From Flagellimonas amphidinii (lineage in GTDB: Bacteria; Bacteroidota; Bacteroidia; Flavobacteriales; Flavobacteriaceae): a stretch of 64,000 bases of DNA. The position numbers were made by a program, and so were the translations under genes. The stretch is from NCBI RefSeq assembly GCF_013090115.1, contig NZ_JABFNN010000044.1:83562-147561 (forward strand). Direction: 5' to 3'. The notes beneath the pieces were generated by a model that searched no databases, was not told the origin of the DNA, and saw only the letters and a program-made list of their open reading frames with translations. This document shows, one piece after another, positions 55,533-64,000 of the stretch (position 1 is its first letter; each line of letters opens with the position of its first letter).

Positions 55533-56353
55533 AACACCTTCAATTCTAGCCAAAACAATCCCAACCATACAATAGGGATGCCTTCAACCCAAAAGGATGC
55601 AAAATATTTAGATTTTTCATTCCTATGCAAAAATAACGCCAAAACCAAAACAACTCCGAGAACCAATCTCATAATAATTTCAGATTGATGGATTTCATCC
55701 TTCAAAAAAGTCAATACGAAGAACAATAACACCAATAACAGCCCTAAACGCTTTGTTTGTCTTATTCCTAAAACCTGAGGCAGTGTTTTCAAATGCTTAT
55801 CATCCCACTGCAAATCCCTAATTTCAAAGGGCAACATGAGAATCAACACTAAAACAAAACGTTGGAACATAAGTAGCCAAACATCCCATTCCAATTTAAG
55901 ACTTTCACTTAGCACAGGCAACAACACCGTAAACCCGGTCCAGACCAAGGCTACAACATACACTTTGAATCCTGCCAAACTTCTCAGGTTTTTTGCATGT
56001 GGCAACAAAGGGACAGCATAAAATGTTGATAAAAGACCTAAAAGTGCTGTTGCCATCCAAACTTGCTTATCCAAATTCACCAAACAGCATACAGCCGCCC
56101 CGAATGATAAAAAGCTAAACAGTTGTATACTTTTATGATAGGTATTGGAAACTATGATGTATTTATGTGCCTCAACTCCATATTTAATGAAATTATAGCA
56201 GACTATTGTGCTAAAAAAAATAAAGCCCAATAGCAAAAAGTCCCATGGAATGTTCAACAGATAGCAGGTCGCACAAGTTAGGGCAACCACCGCCAATGCC
56301 ACATGAATACTGGCATCTAGATAAAAATCAAAAATAAACTTCAGCGTCCTCAT
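55529..56353 (-). CDS. UbiA-like membrane protein
   Basis: 274 residues with eight or so membrane helices. The segment LPFEIRDLQWDDKHLKTLPQVLGIRQTKRLGL near 175-205 resembles the second Asp-rich motif of UbiA prenyltransferases (RDxxxD), and FYAVPLLP also fits. The usual first motif NDxxD is not present; that loop reads YNFIKYGVEAHKY. Either a divergent prenyltransferase or an inactive homologue. Its stop overlaps that of the anti-sigma gene. Confidence 0.65.
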   Translation of the reverse strand: MRTLKFIFDFYLDASIHVALAVVALTCATCYLLNIPWDFLLLGFIFFSTIVCYNFIKYGVEAHKYIIVSNTYHKSIQLFSFLSFGAAVCCLVNLDKQVWMATALLGLLSTFYAVPLLPHAKNLRSLAGFKVYVVALVWTGFTVLLPVLSESLKLEWDVWLLMFQRFVLVLILMLPFEIRDLQWDDKHLKTLPQVLGIRQTKRLGLLLVLLFFVLTFLKDEIHQSEIIMRLVLGVVLVLALFLHRNEKSKYFASFWVEGIPIVWLGLFWLELKVF

Positions 56354-56424
56354 TAAACAAAAGTGCCCTACTTACTCCTAAGGTTAATTTTTGGTTAACA
56401 ACTTTAGTTCAGGACACTTCAAAA

Positions 56425-56458
56425 TTGACTATTTTCATTGAATTAATCCCTAATTTTG
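56425..56458 (+). promoter_or_regulatory. Promoter of gcvP
   Basis: TTG (56425-56427), 23 nt, then TAATTTTG (56451-56458). Predicted start near 56465, 14 nt before the ATG at 56479. This shows that the longer reading beginning at 56425 is wrong, because it starts on the promoter itself. Confidence 0.65.
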
Positions 56459-56478
56459 TGCACTTTATTGGATTGAAC

Positions 56479-59331
56479 ATGAATACAGATGTGTTTGCTG
56501 CCAGACATATTGGCATTACGGACAGGGACCTTCCCAAAATGTTGAAAACCATTGGGGTTGAAAATTTGGAACAGTTGATTTATGAGACCATTCCAGATGA
56601 CATAAAACTTAAAAAACCACTTCATCTTCCTGAAGGGATTAGTGAACATGAGTTTTTGAACCATGTCCACGAACTTTCCCAAAAGAACAAGGTATTTAAA
56701 ACTTATATTGGATTAGGTTACCATGAATCCCTAACACCATCTGTAATCAAAAGAAATATTCTTGAAAATCCAGGATGGTATACCGCCTATACACCATATC
56801 AAGCTGAGATTGCGCAAGGAAGATTGGAAGCCTTGCTCAACTTCCAGACCATGGTGAGCGAACTTACTGGAATGGAATTGGCAAACGCATCTCTTTTAGA
56901 TGAAAGTACTGCAGCTGCAGAGGCTATGACCATGCTTTTTGATGTTCGTTCCAGACAACAAAAAAAAGAAGGAACAAACAAGTTTTTTGTGTCCGAAGAA
57001 ATACTCCCTCAAACTTTGAGCCTACTTAAAACCCGTTCCGAACCTCTTGGGATTGAATTGGTCATTGGCAACCACGAAGATTTTGACTTTGCAAAGGAAT
57101 TCTATGGTGCAATTCTCCAATATCCAGGAAAATACGGCCAGGTTTATGACTATAGTGAATTTGTTCAAAAAGCCAAGGCCAATGAAATCAAAGTGGCCGT
57201 AGCTGCTGATATTTTAAGCTTGGTATTGCTTACACCTCCAGGTGAGTGGGGCGTTGATGTTGTAGTGGGTACCTCACAACGATTTGGAATTCCATTGGGC
57301 TACGGAGGTCCACACGCTGCATTTTTCGCAACTAAAGAAGACTATAAAAGAAATATTCCCGGAAGAATCATTGGAGTTACCAAAGATACAGATGGTAATC
57401 CAGCGTTGAGAATGGCCCTGCAGACTCGGGAACAGCACATTAAAAGAGATAAAGCCACATCCAATATTTGTACCGCTCAAGTCTTGTTAGCGGTCATGGC
57501 GGGCATGTATGCTGTTTATCATGGCCCTGAAGGTCTCAAATATATAGCCAATAAAGTTCATGCCTATACCAGAATACTAGCCAAAAGTGTTGAAGAAATG
57601 GGACACAAACAACTTAATAGTGCCTATTTTGACACTATTAAGATTAAGGTCTCCAATACAAACAAACTACGTGAACTTACTAAAAATCAAGGTATCAATC
57701 TTAATTACATTGATACTCAAACAGTATCCGTCTCACTGAACGAAGCTGTCACTGAACTAGACCTTAAACTTTTGATGTCTTGTTTTGCCAAGTCAACAGA
57801 ACCTAAAACCGACTCTTCATTTACTGTATACGCTGAAGAAATTATTCCGAGACCTCTACAACGACAAACTCCCTTTTTGGAACATGAGGTGTTCAATACC
57901 TATCATTCTGAAACAGAATTGATGCGTTACATCAAAAAACTGGAACGCAAGGATTTGGCATTGAACCACTCCATGATTTCTTTGGGAAGTTGCACTATGA
58001 AATTGAACGCTGCTTCCGAGATGCTTCCATTAAGCTGGCCCAATTGGGGAAACATTCACCCTTTTGTTCCACTAAATCAAGTAGAAGGTTATCAAGAAAT
58101 GCTTCAATCCTTAGAATCGCAATTGAATGAGATTACCGGATTCGCAGCCACATCTTTACAGCCAAATTCGGGAGCCCAAGGAGAATATGCCGGATTGATG
58201 ACTATTCGCGCTTACCACAAATCCCGAGGTGAAGGACATCGGAATATCTGTATCATTCCAGCTTCTGCACATGGCACCAATCCTGCTTCAGCAGTAATGG
58301 CAGGGATGAAAGTGGTGGTCACCAAAACAGATGACAAAGGCAATATTGATGTTGCTGATTTGGAAGAAAAAGTAAAGCTACATGCTGATAATTTAGCTGC
58401 ACTGATGGTTACCTACCCATCAACACATGGCGTTTTTGAATCATCCATCATTCATATTACCAAGCTTATTCATGAACATGGTGGTCAAGTCTATATGGAT
58501 GGAGCCAACATGAACGCCCAAGTAGGATTGACCAATCCTGCTACGATTGGTGCGGATGTATGCCATCTCAACCTACATAAAACCTTTGCCATTCCACATG
58601 GAGGTGGTGGCCCAGGAGTGGGACCTATTTGTGTTGCCGAACAACTAAAACCATTTTTACCCACTAATCCAGTTGTGGAAACCGGAGGTGAAAATGCTAT
58701 CACAGCAATTTCTTCCGCACCATGGGGAAGTGCTTTGGTATGCCTTATATCCTATGGATATATTAAAATGCTCGGCTCAAAAGGGCTAACAGAATCAACT
58801 AAAATGGCCATTCTGAATGCAAATTATATCAAAGACCGACTTAAGGGCAAATTTGATGTACTTTATTCAGGTGAAAAAGGAAGAGCGGCCCATGAAATGA
58901 TTATTGACTGTAGGCCATTTAAAACTAATGGCATTGAAGTAATTGACATAGCCAAAAGACTTATGGATTATGGTTTTCATGCCCCAACAGTCTCTTTCCC
59001 AGTGGCTGGCACACTAATGATTGAACCTACTGAAAGTGAAAGTTTAGCCGAATTGGATAGGTTTTGTGATGCGATGATTTCCATCCGTACAGAAATTGAT
59101 GAAGTACACTCCGAAGATTCGAACAACGTTCTCAAAAATGCGCCACATACTTTGGAAATGGTCACAAATGATAGCTGGGATTACCCGTACAGCAGACAAA
59201 AGGCAGCATTTCCATTGCCCTATGTCTCTGAAAATAAGTTTTGGCCCAGCATTAGAAGAACAGATGAAGCTTTTGGGGATCGTAATTTAATCTGCACATG
59301 CACTCCCATTGAGGCATACGCAGAAATGTAG
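56479..59331 (+). CDS. gcvP: Glycine dehydrogenase (decarboxylating), P protein
   Basis: 950 residues, PLP enzyme of the glycine cleavage system. Starts MNTDVFAARHIGITDRDLPK; contains both halves of the fused GcvP (GLGYHESLTPSVIKRNILEN early, LGSCTMKLNAASEMLPLSW in the second half) and the PLP Lys 701 in HLNLHKTFAIPHGGGGPGVG. Ends with SIRRTDEAFGDRNLICTCTP. No gcvT or gcvH neighbours, so the system is scattered here. Confidence 0.97.
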   Translation: MNTDVFAARHIGITDRDLPKMLKTIGVENLEQLIYETIPDDIKLKKPLHLPEGISEHEFLNHVHELSQKNKVFKTYIGLGYHESLTPSVIKRNILENPGWYTAYTPYQAEIAQGRLEALLNFQTMVSELTGMELANASLLDESTAAAEAMTMLFDVRSRQQKKEGTNKFFVSEEILPQTLSLLKTRSEPLGIELVIGNHEDFDFAKEFYGAILQYPGKYGQVYDYSEFVQKAKANEIKVAVAADILSLVLLTPPGEWGVDVVVGTSQRFGIPLGYGGPHAAFFATKEDYKRNIPGRIIGVTKDTDGNPALRMALQTREQHIKRDKATSNICTAQVLLAVMAGMYAVYHGPEGLKYIANKVHAYTRILAKSVEEMGHKQLNSAYFDTIKIKVSNTNKLRELTKNQGINLNYIDTQTVSVSLNEAVTELDLKLLMSCFAKSTEPKTDSSFTVYAEEIIPRPLQRQTPFLEHEVFNTYHSETELMRYIKKLERKDLALNHSMISLGSCTMKLNAASEMLPLSWPNWGNIHPFVPLNQVEGYQEMLQSLESQLNEITGFAATSLQPNSGAQGEYAGLMTIRAYHKSRGEGHRNICIIPASAHGTNPASAVMAGMKVVVTKTDDKGNIDVADLEEKVKLHADNLAALMVTYPSTHGVFESSIIHITKLIHEHGGQVYMDGANMNAQVGLTNPATIGADVCHLNLHKTFAIPHGGGGPGVGPICVAEQLKPFLPTNPVVETGGENAITAISSAPWGSALVCLISYGYIKMLGSKGLTESTKMAILNANYIKDRLKGKFDVLYSGEKGRAAHEMIIDCRPFKTNGIEVIDIAKRLMDYGFHAPTVSFPVAGTLMIEPTESESLAELDRFCDAMISIRTEIDEVHSEDSNNVLKNAPHTLEMVTNDSWDYPYSRQKAAFPLPYVSENKFWPSIRRTDEAFGDRNLICTCTPIEAYAEM

Positions 59332-59432
59332 CGCACATGCTGTAAACATTGATGAATGGCCCCGAATTATTTATCAATTTGATTTACGACTGAGTGTTTA
59401 GGCAATAAAATTCAGGTTTGGACATCATACTA

Positions 59433-59454
59433 TTTATTATGCACGCATAATAAA
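59433..59454. promoter_or_regulatory. Perfect palindrome upstream of the ketosynthase operon
   Basis: Ten-bp arms TTTATTATGC and GCATAATAAA with only AC between, perfect over 22 bp, ending 41 bp before the ketosynthase ATG. A 2-nt centre rules out an RNA hairpin loop, so it is a DNA-type operator candidate. A TTTG lies 13 bp upstream but no -7 box was found at the right spacing. Confidence 0.55.
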
Positions 59455-59495
59455 CAAGTATCTCCTTGCTACCTTTTATTCTGAAAAACCTCTAT

Positions 59496-60554
59496 ATGAA
59501 AATAGGCATCACGGGTACGGGCAGCTATATTCCGTCCATAATCACAAAAAACGAAGACTTTCTAGAACACGAGTTTTTGGCAGAAGATGGAGTTTCTTTT
59601 GGGAATAACAATTCAATCATTATTGAAAAGTTCAAAGCAATTACCGGAATTGCAGAAAGGAGATATGCCGAAGCCGAACTGAATACATCAGACTTGGGTT
59701 ACCTTGCCGCTCAAAAGGCTATTGAAGATGCAGGAATAGATCAGGAAGAATTGGGCTATATCATCTTCGCCCATAATTTTGGAGATCTTACCAAAGGTAA
59801 AATTCAGGGTGACACACTACCTAGTTTGGCCACTCGCGTGAAACATCTCTTACAGATCAAAAACCCCAAATGTGTTGCCTACGACCTTATCTTTGGATGT
59901 CCCGGTTGGATTGAAGGAATGATTCAGGCTACAGCTTATATAAAAAGTGGTATGGCCAATAAATGTTTGGTCATAGGTGGTGAAACCCTTTCAAGAGTTG
60001 TAGACCAACATGATAGGGACAGTATGATTTTTTCAGATGGGGCCGGTGCTACTATCCTGGAAGCAAATACAGGTTCAGGAGAAATTTTGGGCCACGCATC
60101 TGTAACTTATGCAAATGGCGAAGCTTTTTATCTATTTTTTGATAAAAGCCATAATAGTGAAGAATGTCCAGATACAAGGTACATCAAAATGCATGGTAGA
60201 AAAATCTATGAATTTGCCTGTATCAATGTTCCAAAGGCCATGGCAACCTGTTTGGACGAAAGTGGCGTAAGTATTGATGACGTAAAAAAAATATTTATCC
60301 ATCAAGCTAATGAAAAGATGGATGAGGCCATTATCAATAGATTTTATCGGCTTTATAACAAGGAGGTTCCTAAGGACATCATGCCCATGAGCATCCACAA
60401 ATTGGGAAACAGCTCTGTAGCCACGGTTCCCACTTTATATGATTTGGTTTTGAGAGGGGAATTGCCCAATCATCAAGTAAAACAAGGAGATGTTGTTATC
60501 TTTGCAAGTGTTGGTGCCGGAATGAACATCAACGCCATTGTTTATAGATGCTAG
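59496..60554 (+). CDS. 3-oxoacyl-ACP synthase III-like (FabH family)
   Basis: 352 residues from ATG at 59496 (the TTG at 59466 is rejected). MKIGITGTGSYIPSIITKNE, the active-site Cys in YDLIFGCPGWIEGMIQATAY, the His in IFIHQANEKMDEAI and the Asn in HKLGNSSVATVPTLYDLV give the Cys-His-Asn triad. The chain is longer than primary-metabolism FabH (about 330) because of extra N-terminal residues, as in secondary FabH-like enzymes. Followed without a gap (TAG then ATG) by a methyltransferase gene. Confidence 0.88.
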   Translation: MKIGITGTGSYIPSIITKNEDFLEHEFLAEDGVSFGNNNSIIIEKFKAITGIAERRYAEAELNTSDLGYLAAQKAIEDAGIDQEELGYIIFAHNFGDLTKGKIQGDTLPSLATRVKHLLQIKNPKCVAYDLIFGCPGWIEGMIQATAYIKSGMANKCLVIGGETLSRVVDQHDRDSMIFSDGAGATILEANTGSGEILGHASVTYANGEAFYLFFDKSHNSEECPDTRYIKMHGRKIYEFACINVPKAMATCLDESGVSIDDVKKIFIHQANEKMDEAIINRFYRLYNKEVPKDIMPMSIHKLGNSSVATVPTLYDLVLRGELPNHQVKQGDVVIFASVGAGMNINAIVYRC

Positions 60555-61073
60555 ATGTACGAAAACAACTTTCCCAATAAACGCTACAAACATACTTTGG
60601 CGTTTTTACAAAAACACATAACTCCTCAAGAATCAATTTTGGATTTAGGGGTGGAAAATCCTTTTTCTGATATCATGAAATCCAACGGATATCATGTTAC
60701 AAATACCGAAGGTGAGGATTTGGATTTGGAATTCAACTCCATTTTTCAATCAGATGCTGACGTGGTCACCGCCTTTGAAATTTTTGAACATCTTGTGGCG
60801 CCATTCAATGTGCTCAAAGAAATCAAATCCAAAAAACTGGTGGCCAGCATCCCAATGCGATTATGGTTTTCATCAGCTTATAGAAGCAAGACCGACCCAT
60901 GGGACAGGCACTATCACGAATTTGAGGACTGGCAGTTTGATTGGCTCTTGGAAAAAGCAGGCTGGACCATCAAGGATACCGCAAAATGGACCAATCCCAC
61001 CAAGAAAATTGGTTTTAGACCTTTATTGCGATATTTTACTCCCAGGTACTATATTGTTTACGCAGAGCGATAG
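60555..61073 (+). CDS. Class I SAM-dependent methyltransferase
   Basis: 172 residues. SILDLGVENPFSDIM is the SAM-binding motif I (LDLG), the loop NTEGEDLDLEF motif II, and AFEIFEHLVAPFNVLKEIKS motif IV. The end contains WDRHYHEFEDWQFDWLLEKA and GFRPLLRYFTPRYYIVYAER. Shorter than usual, without a substrate-binding insert. In a tight operon with a FabH-like ketosynthase and a glycosyltransferase; target could be a lipid or sugar-lipid. Confidence 0.82.
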   Translation: MYENNFPNKRYKHTLAFLQKHITPQESILDLGVENPFSDIMKSNGYHVTNTEGEDLDLEFNSIFQSDADVVTAFEIFEHLVAPFNVLKEIKSKKLVASIPMRLWFSSAYRSKTDPWDRHYHEFEDWQFDWLLEKAGWTIKDTAKWTNPTKKIGFRPLLRYFTPRYYIVYAER

Positions 61074-61076
61074 CCT

Positions 61077-61928
61077 ATGCGAACCAGCATCGTCATTCCC
61101 GCACATAATGAAGCAATCTATTTAAAAGACTGCTTGGATTCCTTTGTTGCGCAAACGCATCTTCCAGATGAAATTATTATTGTGGATGACCATTCAACGG
61201 ACAATACATTTGCAATTGCTTCTAAATATGCCCAAAATTATCCTTGGATCAAAATTGTCCAACGAAAGTCATCAGATGAACACATTCCCGGAAAAAAAGT
61301 AGTAGACGCCTTCAATTTTGGATTGAAACATGCTTCCTCCTATGATTTGATTGGAAAATTTGATGCAGATATTATCCTTCCTCCAAATTACTTCGAAACT
61401 ATGCTGAACAACTTTCAGTCCAACTGGAAATTAGGGATGTGTTCCGGACTGCTCTACATCAAAAAAGGAGACACATGGGGTTATGAAAATATTGCGGAGA
61501 AAGCACACATTCGAGGTCCAATAAAACTTTATCATAAAGCATGCTTCAATAAAATTGGAGGACTAAGGCCAGGTGTTGGTTGGGACACTGTTGATGTGCT
61601 ATTGTCCCAATTTTATGATTTTGAAACCCTGACTATTCCAGAATTGCATGTCAAACACCTCAGACCTACGGGGCATGGCTACAACACCAAAAATTATCAA
61701 GCAAAAGGAGAAGCCCTTTACAAAATGCGTTACGGTATAGCACTTGCCAAAATCGCCGCACTAAAAATGGCCTGGCAGGCCAAAAATCCTTTTCTGTACT
61801 TCCAAACTATTCTAGGTTACTTCAAAGCTCTTATTGGTAATGCACCTCGTTATGTAAACAAAAAGGAAGGTGATTTCATAAGAAAGTTTCGGTGGAAAGG
61901 AATCTGGTCTAAATTAGCTGGAAAATAA
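61077..61928 (+). CDS. Family 2 glycosyltransferase
   Basis: 283 residues. GT-A fold: MRTSIVIPAHNEAIYLKDCL, IIVDDHSTDNTFAIA, and the metal-binding DxD in GKFDADIILPPNYFETM. WDTVDVLLSQFYDFETLTIP fits the acceptor-side ED-type motif. The C-terminal 70 residues contain a basic helix and FYFQTILGYFKALIG. Third gene of the ketosynthase cassette, 3 bp after the methyltransferase. Confidence 0.9.
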   Translation: MRTSIVIPAHNEAIYLKDCLDSFVAQTHLPDEIIIVDDHSTDNTFAIASKYAQNYPWIKIVQRKSSDEHIPGKKVVDAFNFGLKHASSYDLIGKFDADIILPPNYFETMLNNFQSNWKLGMCSGLLYIKKGDTWGYENIAEKAHIRGPIKLYHKACFNKIGGLRPGVGWDTVDVLLSQFYDFETLTIPELHVKHLRPTGHGYNTKNYQAKGEALYKMRYGIALAKIAALKMAWQAKNPFLYFQTILGYFKALIGNAPRYVNKKEGDFIRKFRWKGIWSKLAGK

Positions 61929-62096
61929 AGTCCCAGATTGTTTTTCTCAATTGAAAATCCTGTTTTGTCAATTGTACAGCTAGACTTCTTAACTGTTAAG
62001 GTATTTTTATAATACAATCTTGGTGAAAATAGATGTTGCAAAGGGTTTTGCCAGTTCGAAACAATTTTACCTCCTCATTTTTCAACTTTATTAGAG

Positions 62097-62594
62097 ATGC
62101 ATAAAATGGTCCATAATTCAACAAAAAAATACTCTAAACTTATGATTGCATGCTTTGTTTTCTTTGTAATTGTATTTTCTATACTGTCTTTAGGAGCAAT
62201 ATTTATTACTGCATATGGCAATGCTTGGAGTCCTTGGTCACAAAGTCCTTTGGAAACTGTATGGGCTGCCAAAGGATTTATTCTTACAACTCTTCTTTCC
62301 ATAATTGCGCTAATCGGTTTCATACAAGGTAAAAAGTATGGCGTTGTCTGTGGTCTCTCTGTCAGTTTTATAGTTGTCTTTGGAATTATGTTGGTTTTTC
62401 TTTTCGGATTAAATGGCCCCATAAATCATATCTTTTTATTGATTTCTATAGTATTGATCCTTGTAGATTTTTTTGCCTTGTACAGCATTTTCCAAATTGA
62501 AGATGCAAAAAACCTAAATCTGTACCATTATTTGATCATTGGCTTTTTGACCATCACAACTTTGCTCTCCCTAAGAACATTCTTCTTTATGTAA
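62097..62594 (+). CDS. Four-helix membrane protein
   Basis: 165 residues with four membrane helices (about 14-38, 55-72, 78-103 and 105-125, plus a final segment). No family recognised: MHKMVHNSTKKYSKLMIACF at the start and GFIQGKKYGVVCGLSVSF in the middle. Stands alone, with 168 bp before it and a weak hairpin after it. Confidence 0.65.
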   Translation: MHKMVHNSTKKYSKLMIACFVFFVIVFSILSLGAIFITAYGNAWSPWSQSPLETVWAAKGFILTTLLSIIALIGFIQGKKYGVVCGLSVSFIVVFGIMLVFLFGLNGPINHIFLLISIVLILVDFFALYSIFQIEDAKNLNLYHYLIIGFLTITTLLSLRTFFFM

Positions 62595-62611
62595 GAACTG
62601 GCATCCTTAAC

Positions 62612-62626
62612 AAGGATCAAATCCTT
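62612..62626 (+). terminator. Weak hairpin after the four-helix membrane protein
   Basis: AAGGAT and ATCCTT with loop CAA, 18 bp after the stop codon. It has only a short T run, so it is a weak terminator candidate. The rest of the gap to 62877 is AT-rich and nothing else was seen in it. Confidence 0.3.
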
Positions 62627-62877
62627 TATTGTCAGATATATACATCTATTTTTAGTTTCTTTTTCCTATACTTATAATCGATTAATCAATCAAATTAAGT
62701 TTATTTTTTTTCAAAAAAGAACTATCCAAAAAAAAGATAAGAATCTGTTAATTCAAAAGTCCTATTCATCAACTTAGACATTCCATTTACTTTCCTCTCA
62801 AGTAATTTTAAGAACAAAGCATTTTTTAGGTTTTCATATGGGTTAACCTAAAAATACTGTTCAAAAATAGTGTCGCT

Positions 62878-64000
62878 ATGAAAAATGAAAACTACAACGC
62901 AAACTTTTCTGATTTCAACAAATCATCTTTTTTCAAAAAGAGCATTTATAAAGCTATTTTCTTTTTCATACTCACCCAATTCCATTTCATTTTTGCAGAA
63001 ACACCACCAGGGGCAAGTGAATTTGACGACACAGGATTTATAGAATATATCCCTGGCACTTATCCCATAATAATTTCAATACCCCATGGCGGGCTTTTAG
63101 AGCCTGCAACAATTCCCGATAGAAATTGTGCAGGGTGCATTTACGGGAATGACACCTATACACAAGAAATAGGCAGAAGAATAGCTGATTACTTTTTTCA
63201 AGAGACAGGCTATCATCCTCATGTGGTGATTAATTTATTGCATCGCAAAAAACTTGATGCCAATAGAGAAATTGGAGAAGGGGCTGATGAACATCCCGTC
63301 GGTGAAGAGGCATGGAAAAACTATCAGAATTTTATTGAAACTGCAAAAACTGCGATAATCAATGATTTTGGAAGAGGACTTTTGATAGATTTTCATGGGC
63401 ACGCACATACGAAAAAAAGAATAGAGTTAGGGTATATCCTAACCAAAACTGATCTCAATCTATCAGATACAGATTTAAACAATAATGCAATAACAAACAA
63501 AAACAGCATAAAAAATTTAGTCAATGATAATGAACTGAATCTAAGTCATTCTGAGTTGGTTCGGGGTCCTTTAAGTTTCGGTTCTCTTATATATCAAAAA
63601 GGATACCCTGCTGTACCTAGTCCAGATGATCCCTTTCCTCTGCTTACCGATCCTTATTTTAATGGAGGATACAATGTGTTTACCCATGGAGCTTGGAACA
63701 GTAGTGAAATTGATGCTTTCCAAATAGAATGTGACCAAAATATCCGTATAAATGGGGGACCAACTGTAAGAGAGGCATTTTCACAATCTTGCGCCATTGC
63801 TCTCGCTAAATATATAAGCCTTCATTACGGTGTTGGAATAGCTGATTTTGATGAAGATGGTTCCCCTGGCAACTTAGATTGTGATGATTTCAATGCTGCA
63901 GTGAACCCTAGCGCAACAGAGATACCGTACAATGGCATCGATGATGACTGTGACCCCAATACTCCAGATGATGACATGGATGGGGACGGATTTGGCAATG
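62878..64000 (+). CDS. Secreted N-formylglutamate amidohydrolase-like protein with MopE-type metal-binding repeats (cut by window end)
   Basis: At least 374 residues, running off the end. The start MKNENYNANFSDFNKSSFFK leads to a hydrophobic segment ending HFIFA before ETPPG, an unusually long signal peptide n-region. The catalytic domain shows SIPHGGLLEPATIPDRN, LLHRKKLDANREIGEG and LIDFHGHAHTKKRIE, matching the zinc His/Asp pattern of N-formylglutamate amidohydrolases. After it comes FDEDGSPGNLDCDDFNAAVN and IPYNGIDDDCDPNTPDDDMD, repeats of the putative metal-binding MopE type, as seen in secreted Bacteroidota proteins that often end in a type IX sorting domain. The C-terminus is not visible. 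Confidence 0.8.
   Translation, partial: MKNENYNANFSDFNKSSFFKKSIYKAIFFFILTQFHFIFAETPPGASEFDDTGFIEYIPGTYPIIISIPHGGLLEPATIPDRNCAGCIYGNDTYTQEIGRRIADYFFQETGYHPHVVINLLHRKKLDANREIGEGADEHPVGEEAWKNYQNFIETAKTAIINDFGRGLLIDFHGHAHTKKRIELGYILTKTDLNLSDTDLNNNAITNKNSIKNLVNDNELNLSHSELVRGPLSFGSLIYQKGYPAVPSPDDPFPLLTDPYFNGGYNVFTHGAWNSSEIDAFQIECDQNIRINGGPTVREAFSQSCAIALAKYISLHYGVGIADFDEDGSPGNLDCDDFNAAVNPSATEIPYNGIDDDCDPNTPDDDMDGDGFGN

Noticed and set aside
56425..56478. N-terminal extension of gcvP
   Set aside because: Begins with TTG on the promoter -33 element; residues do not match GcvP, which starts at MNTDVFAARH.
1..64000. tRNA genes, CRISPR arrays, insertion sequences or phage genes
   Set aside because: No cloverleaf sequences, spaced direct repeats, transposase or integrase motifs were found while reading both strands.

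Overview
The window looks like a chromosomal segment of a marine-type member of the Flavobacteriaceae (Bacteroidota), close to the Muricauda/Flagellimonas/Robiginitalea group by general resemblance. The evidence is AT-rich DNA, SusC/SusD-type outer-membrane genes, many lipoproteins with a hydrophobic stretch ending in SC, almost no Shine-Dalgarno sequences, several promoters of the Bacteroidota form TTTG-N19-TAnnTTTG, a gldless but otherwise typical DUF5723/DUF4136/DUF1569 gene set, and an HPRT-adenylate kinase fusion. Species cannot be told from the sequence alone. No rRNA, tRNA, IS element, phage or CRISPR array was seen.

Region 1 (1-17.5 kb, all minus strand) is one long str-S10-spc-alpha ribosomal cluster. 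In transcription order it reads rpsL, rpsG, fusA, rpsJ, rplC, rplD, rplW, rplB, rpsS, rplV, rpsC, rplP, rpmC, rpsQ, rplN, rplX, rplE, rpsN, rpsH, rplF, rplR, rpsE, rpmD, rplO, secY, infA, rpmJ, rpsM, rpsK, rpsD, rpoA, rplQ, then a terminator and the start of carA. The tuf gene is not between fusA and rpsJ, and adk and map are not between secY and infA. A clean promoter drives rpsL. Two internal leaders (before rplC and before rpsD) carry RNA structures that look regulatory.

Region 2 (17.5-29.3 kb, plus strand) opens with a 608-bp non-coding gap. It then holds a SusC/SusD pair, a SusE-position lipoprotein, a terminator, an arylsulfotransferase-like lipoprotein with its own promoter, and a large FG-GAP/VCBS-ASPIC lipoprotein. 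It has uptake and surface-binding parts but no glycoside hydrolase, so its substrate is open.

Region 3 (29.3-43.6 kb) is mixed housekeeping: rlmB, a rhomboid protease, rarA, an envelope operon (lipoprotein, DUF5723 barrel, secreted protein), a YjjG-type phosphatase, an apparently inactive deacetylase-like protein, radC, DUF1569, mpl, cupin plus SDR, DoxX, and a LytS/LytR-type two-component pair.

Region 4 (43.6-56.4 kb) contains an S9 peptidase, DUF4136 lipoprotein, obgE, the hpt-adk fusion, purK and purE split by two secreted proteins, a membrane protein with an EF-hand, an M3 peptidase, an ECF sigma factor with a small zinc-binding anti-sigma candidate, and a UbiA-like membrane protein.

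Region 5 (56.4-64 kb) contains gcvP, a tight ketosynthase III-methyltransferase-glycosyltransferase cassette behind a perfect 22-bp palindrome, a small membrane protein, and the start of a secreted N-formylglutamate amidohydrolase-like protein with MopE-type metal-binding repeats, cut by the window end.

The best candidates for something undescribed are the structured rpsD leader, the attenuator-like element between rpsJ and rplC, the four operator-like inverted repeats, the degenerate deacetylase, and the ketosynthase cassette.
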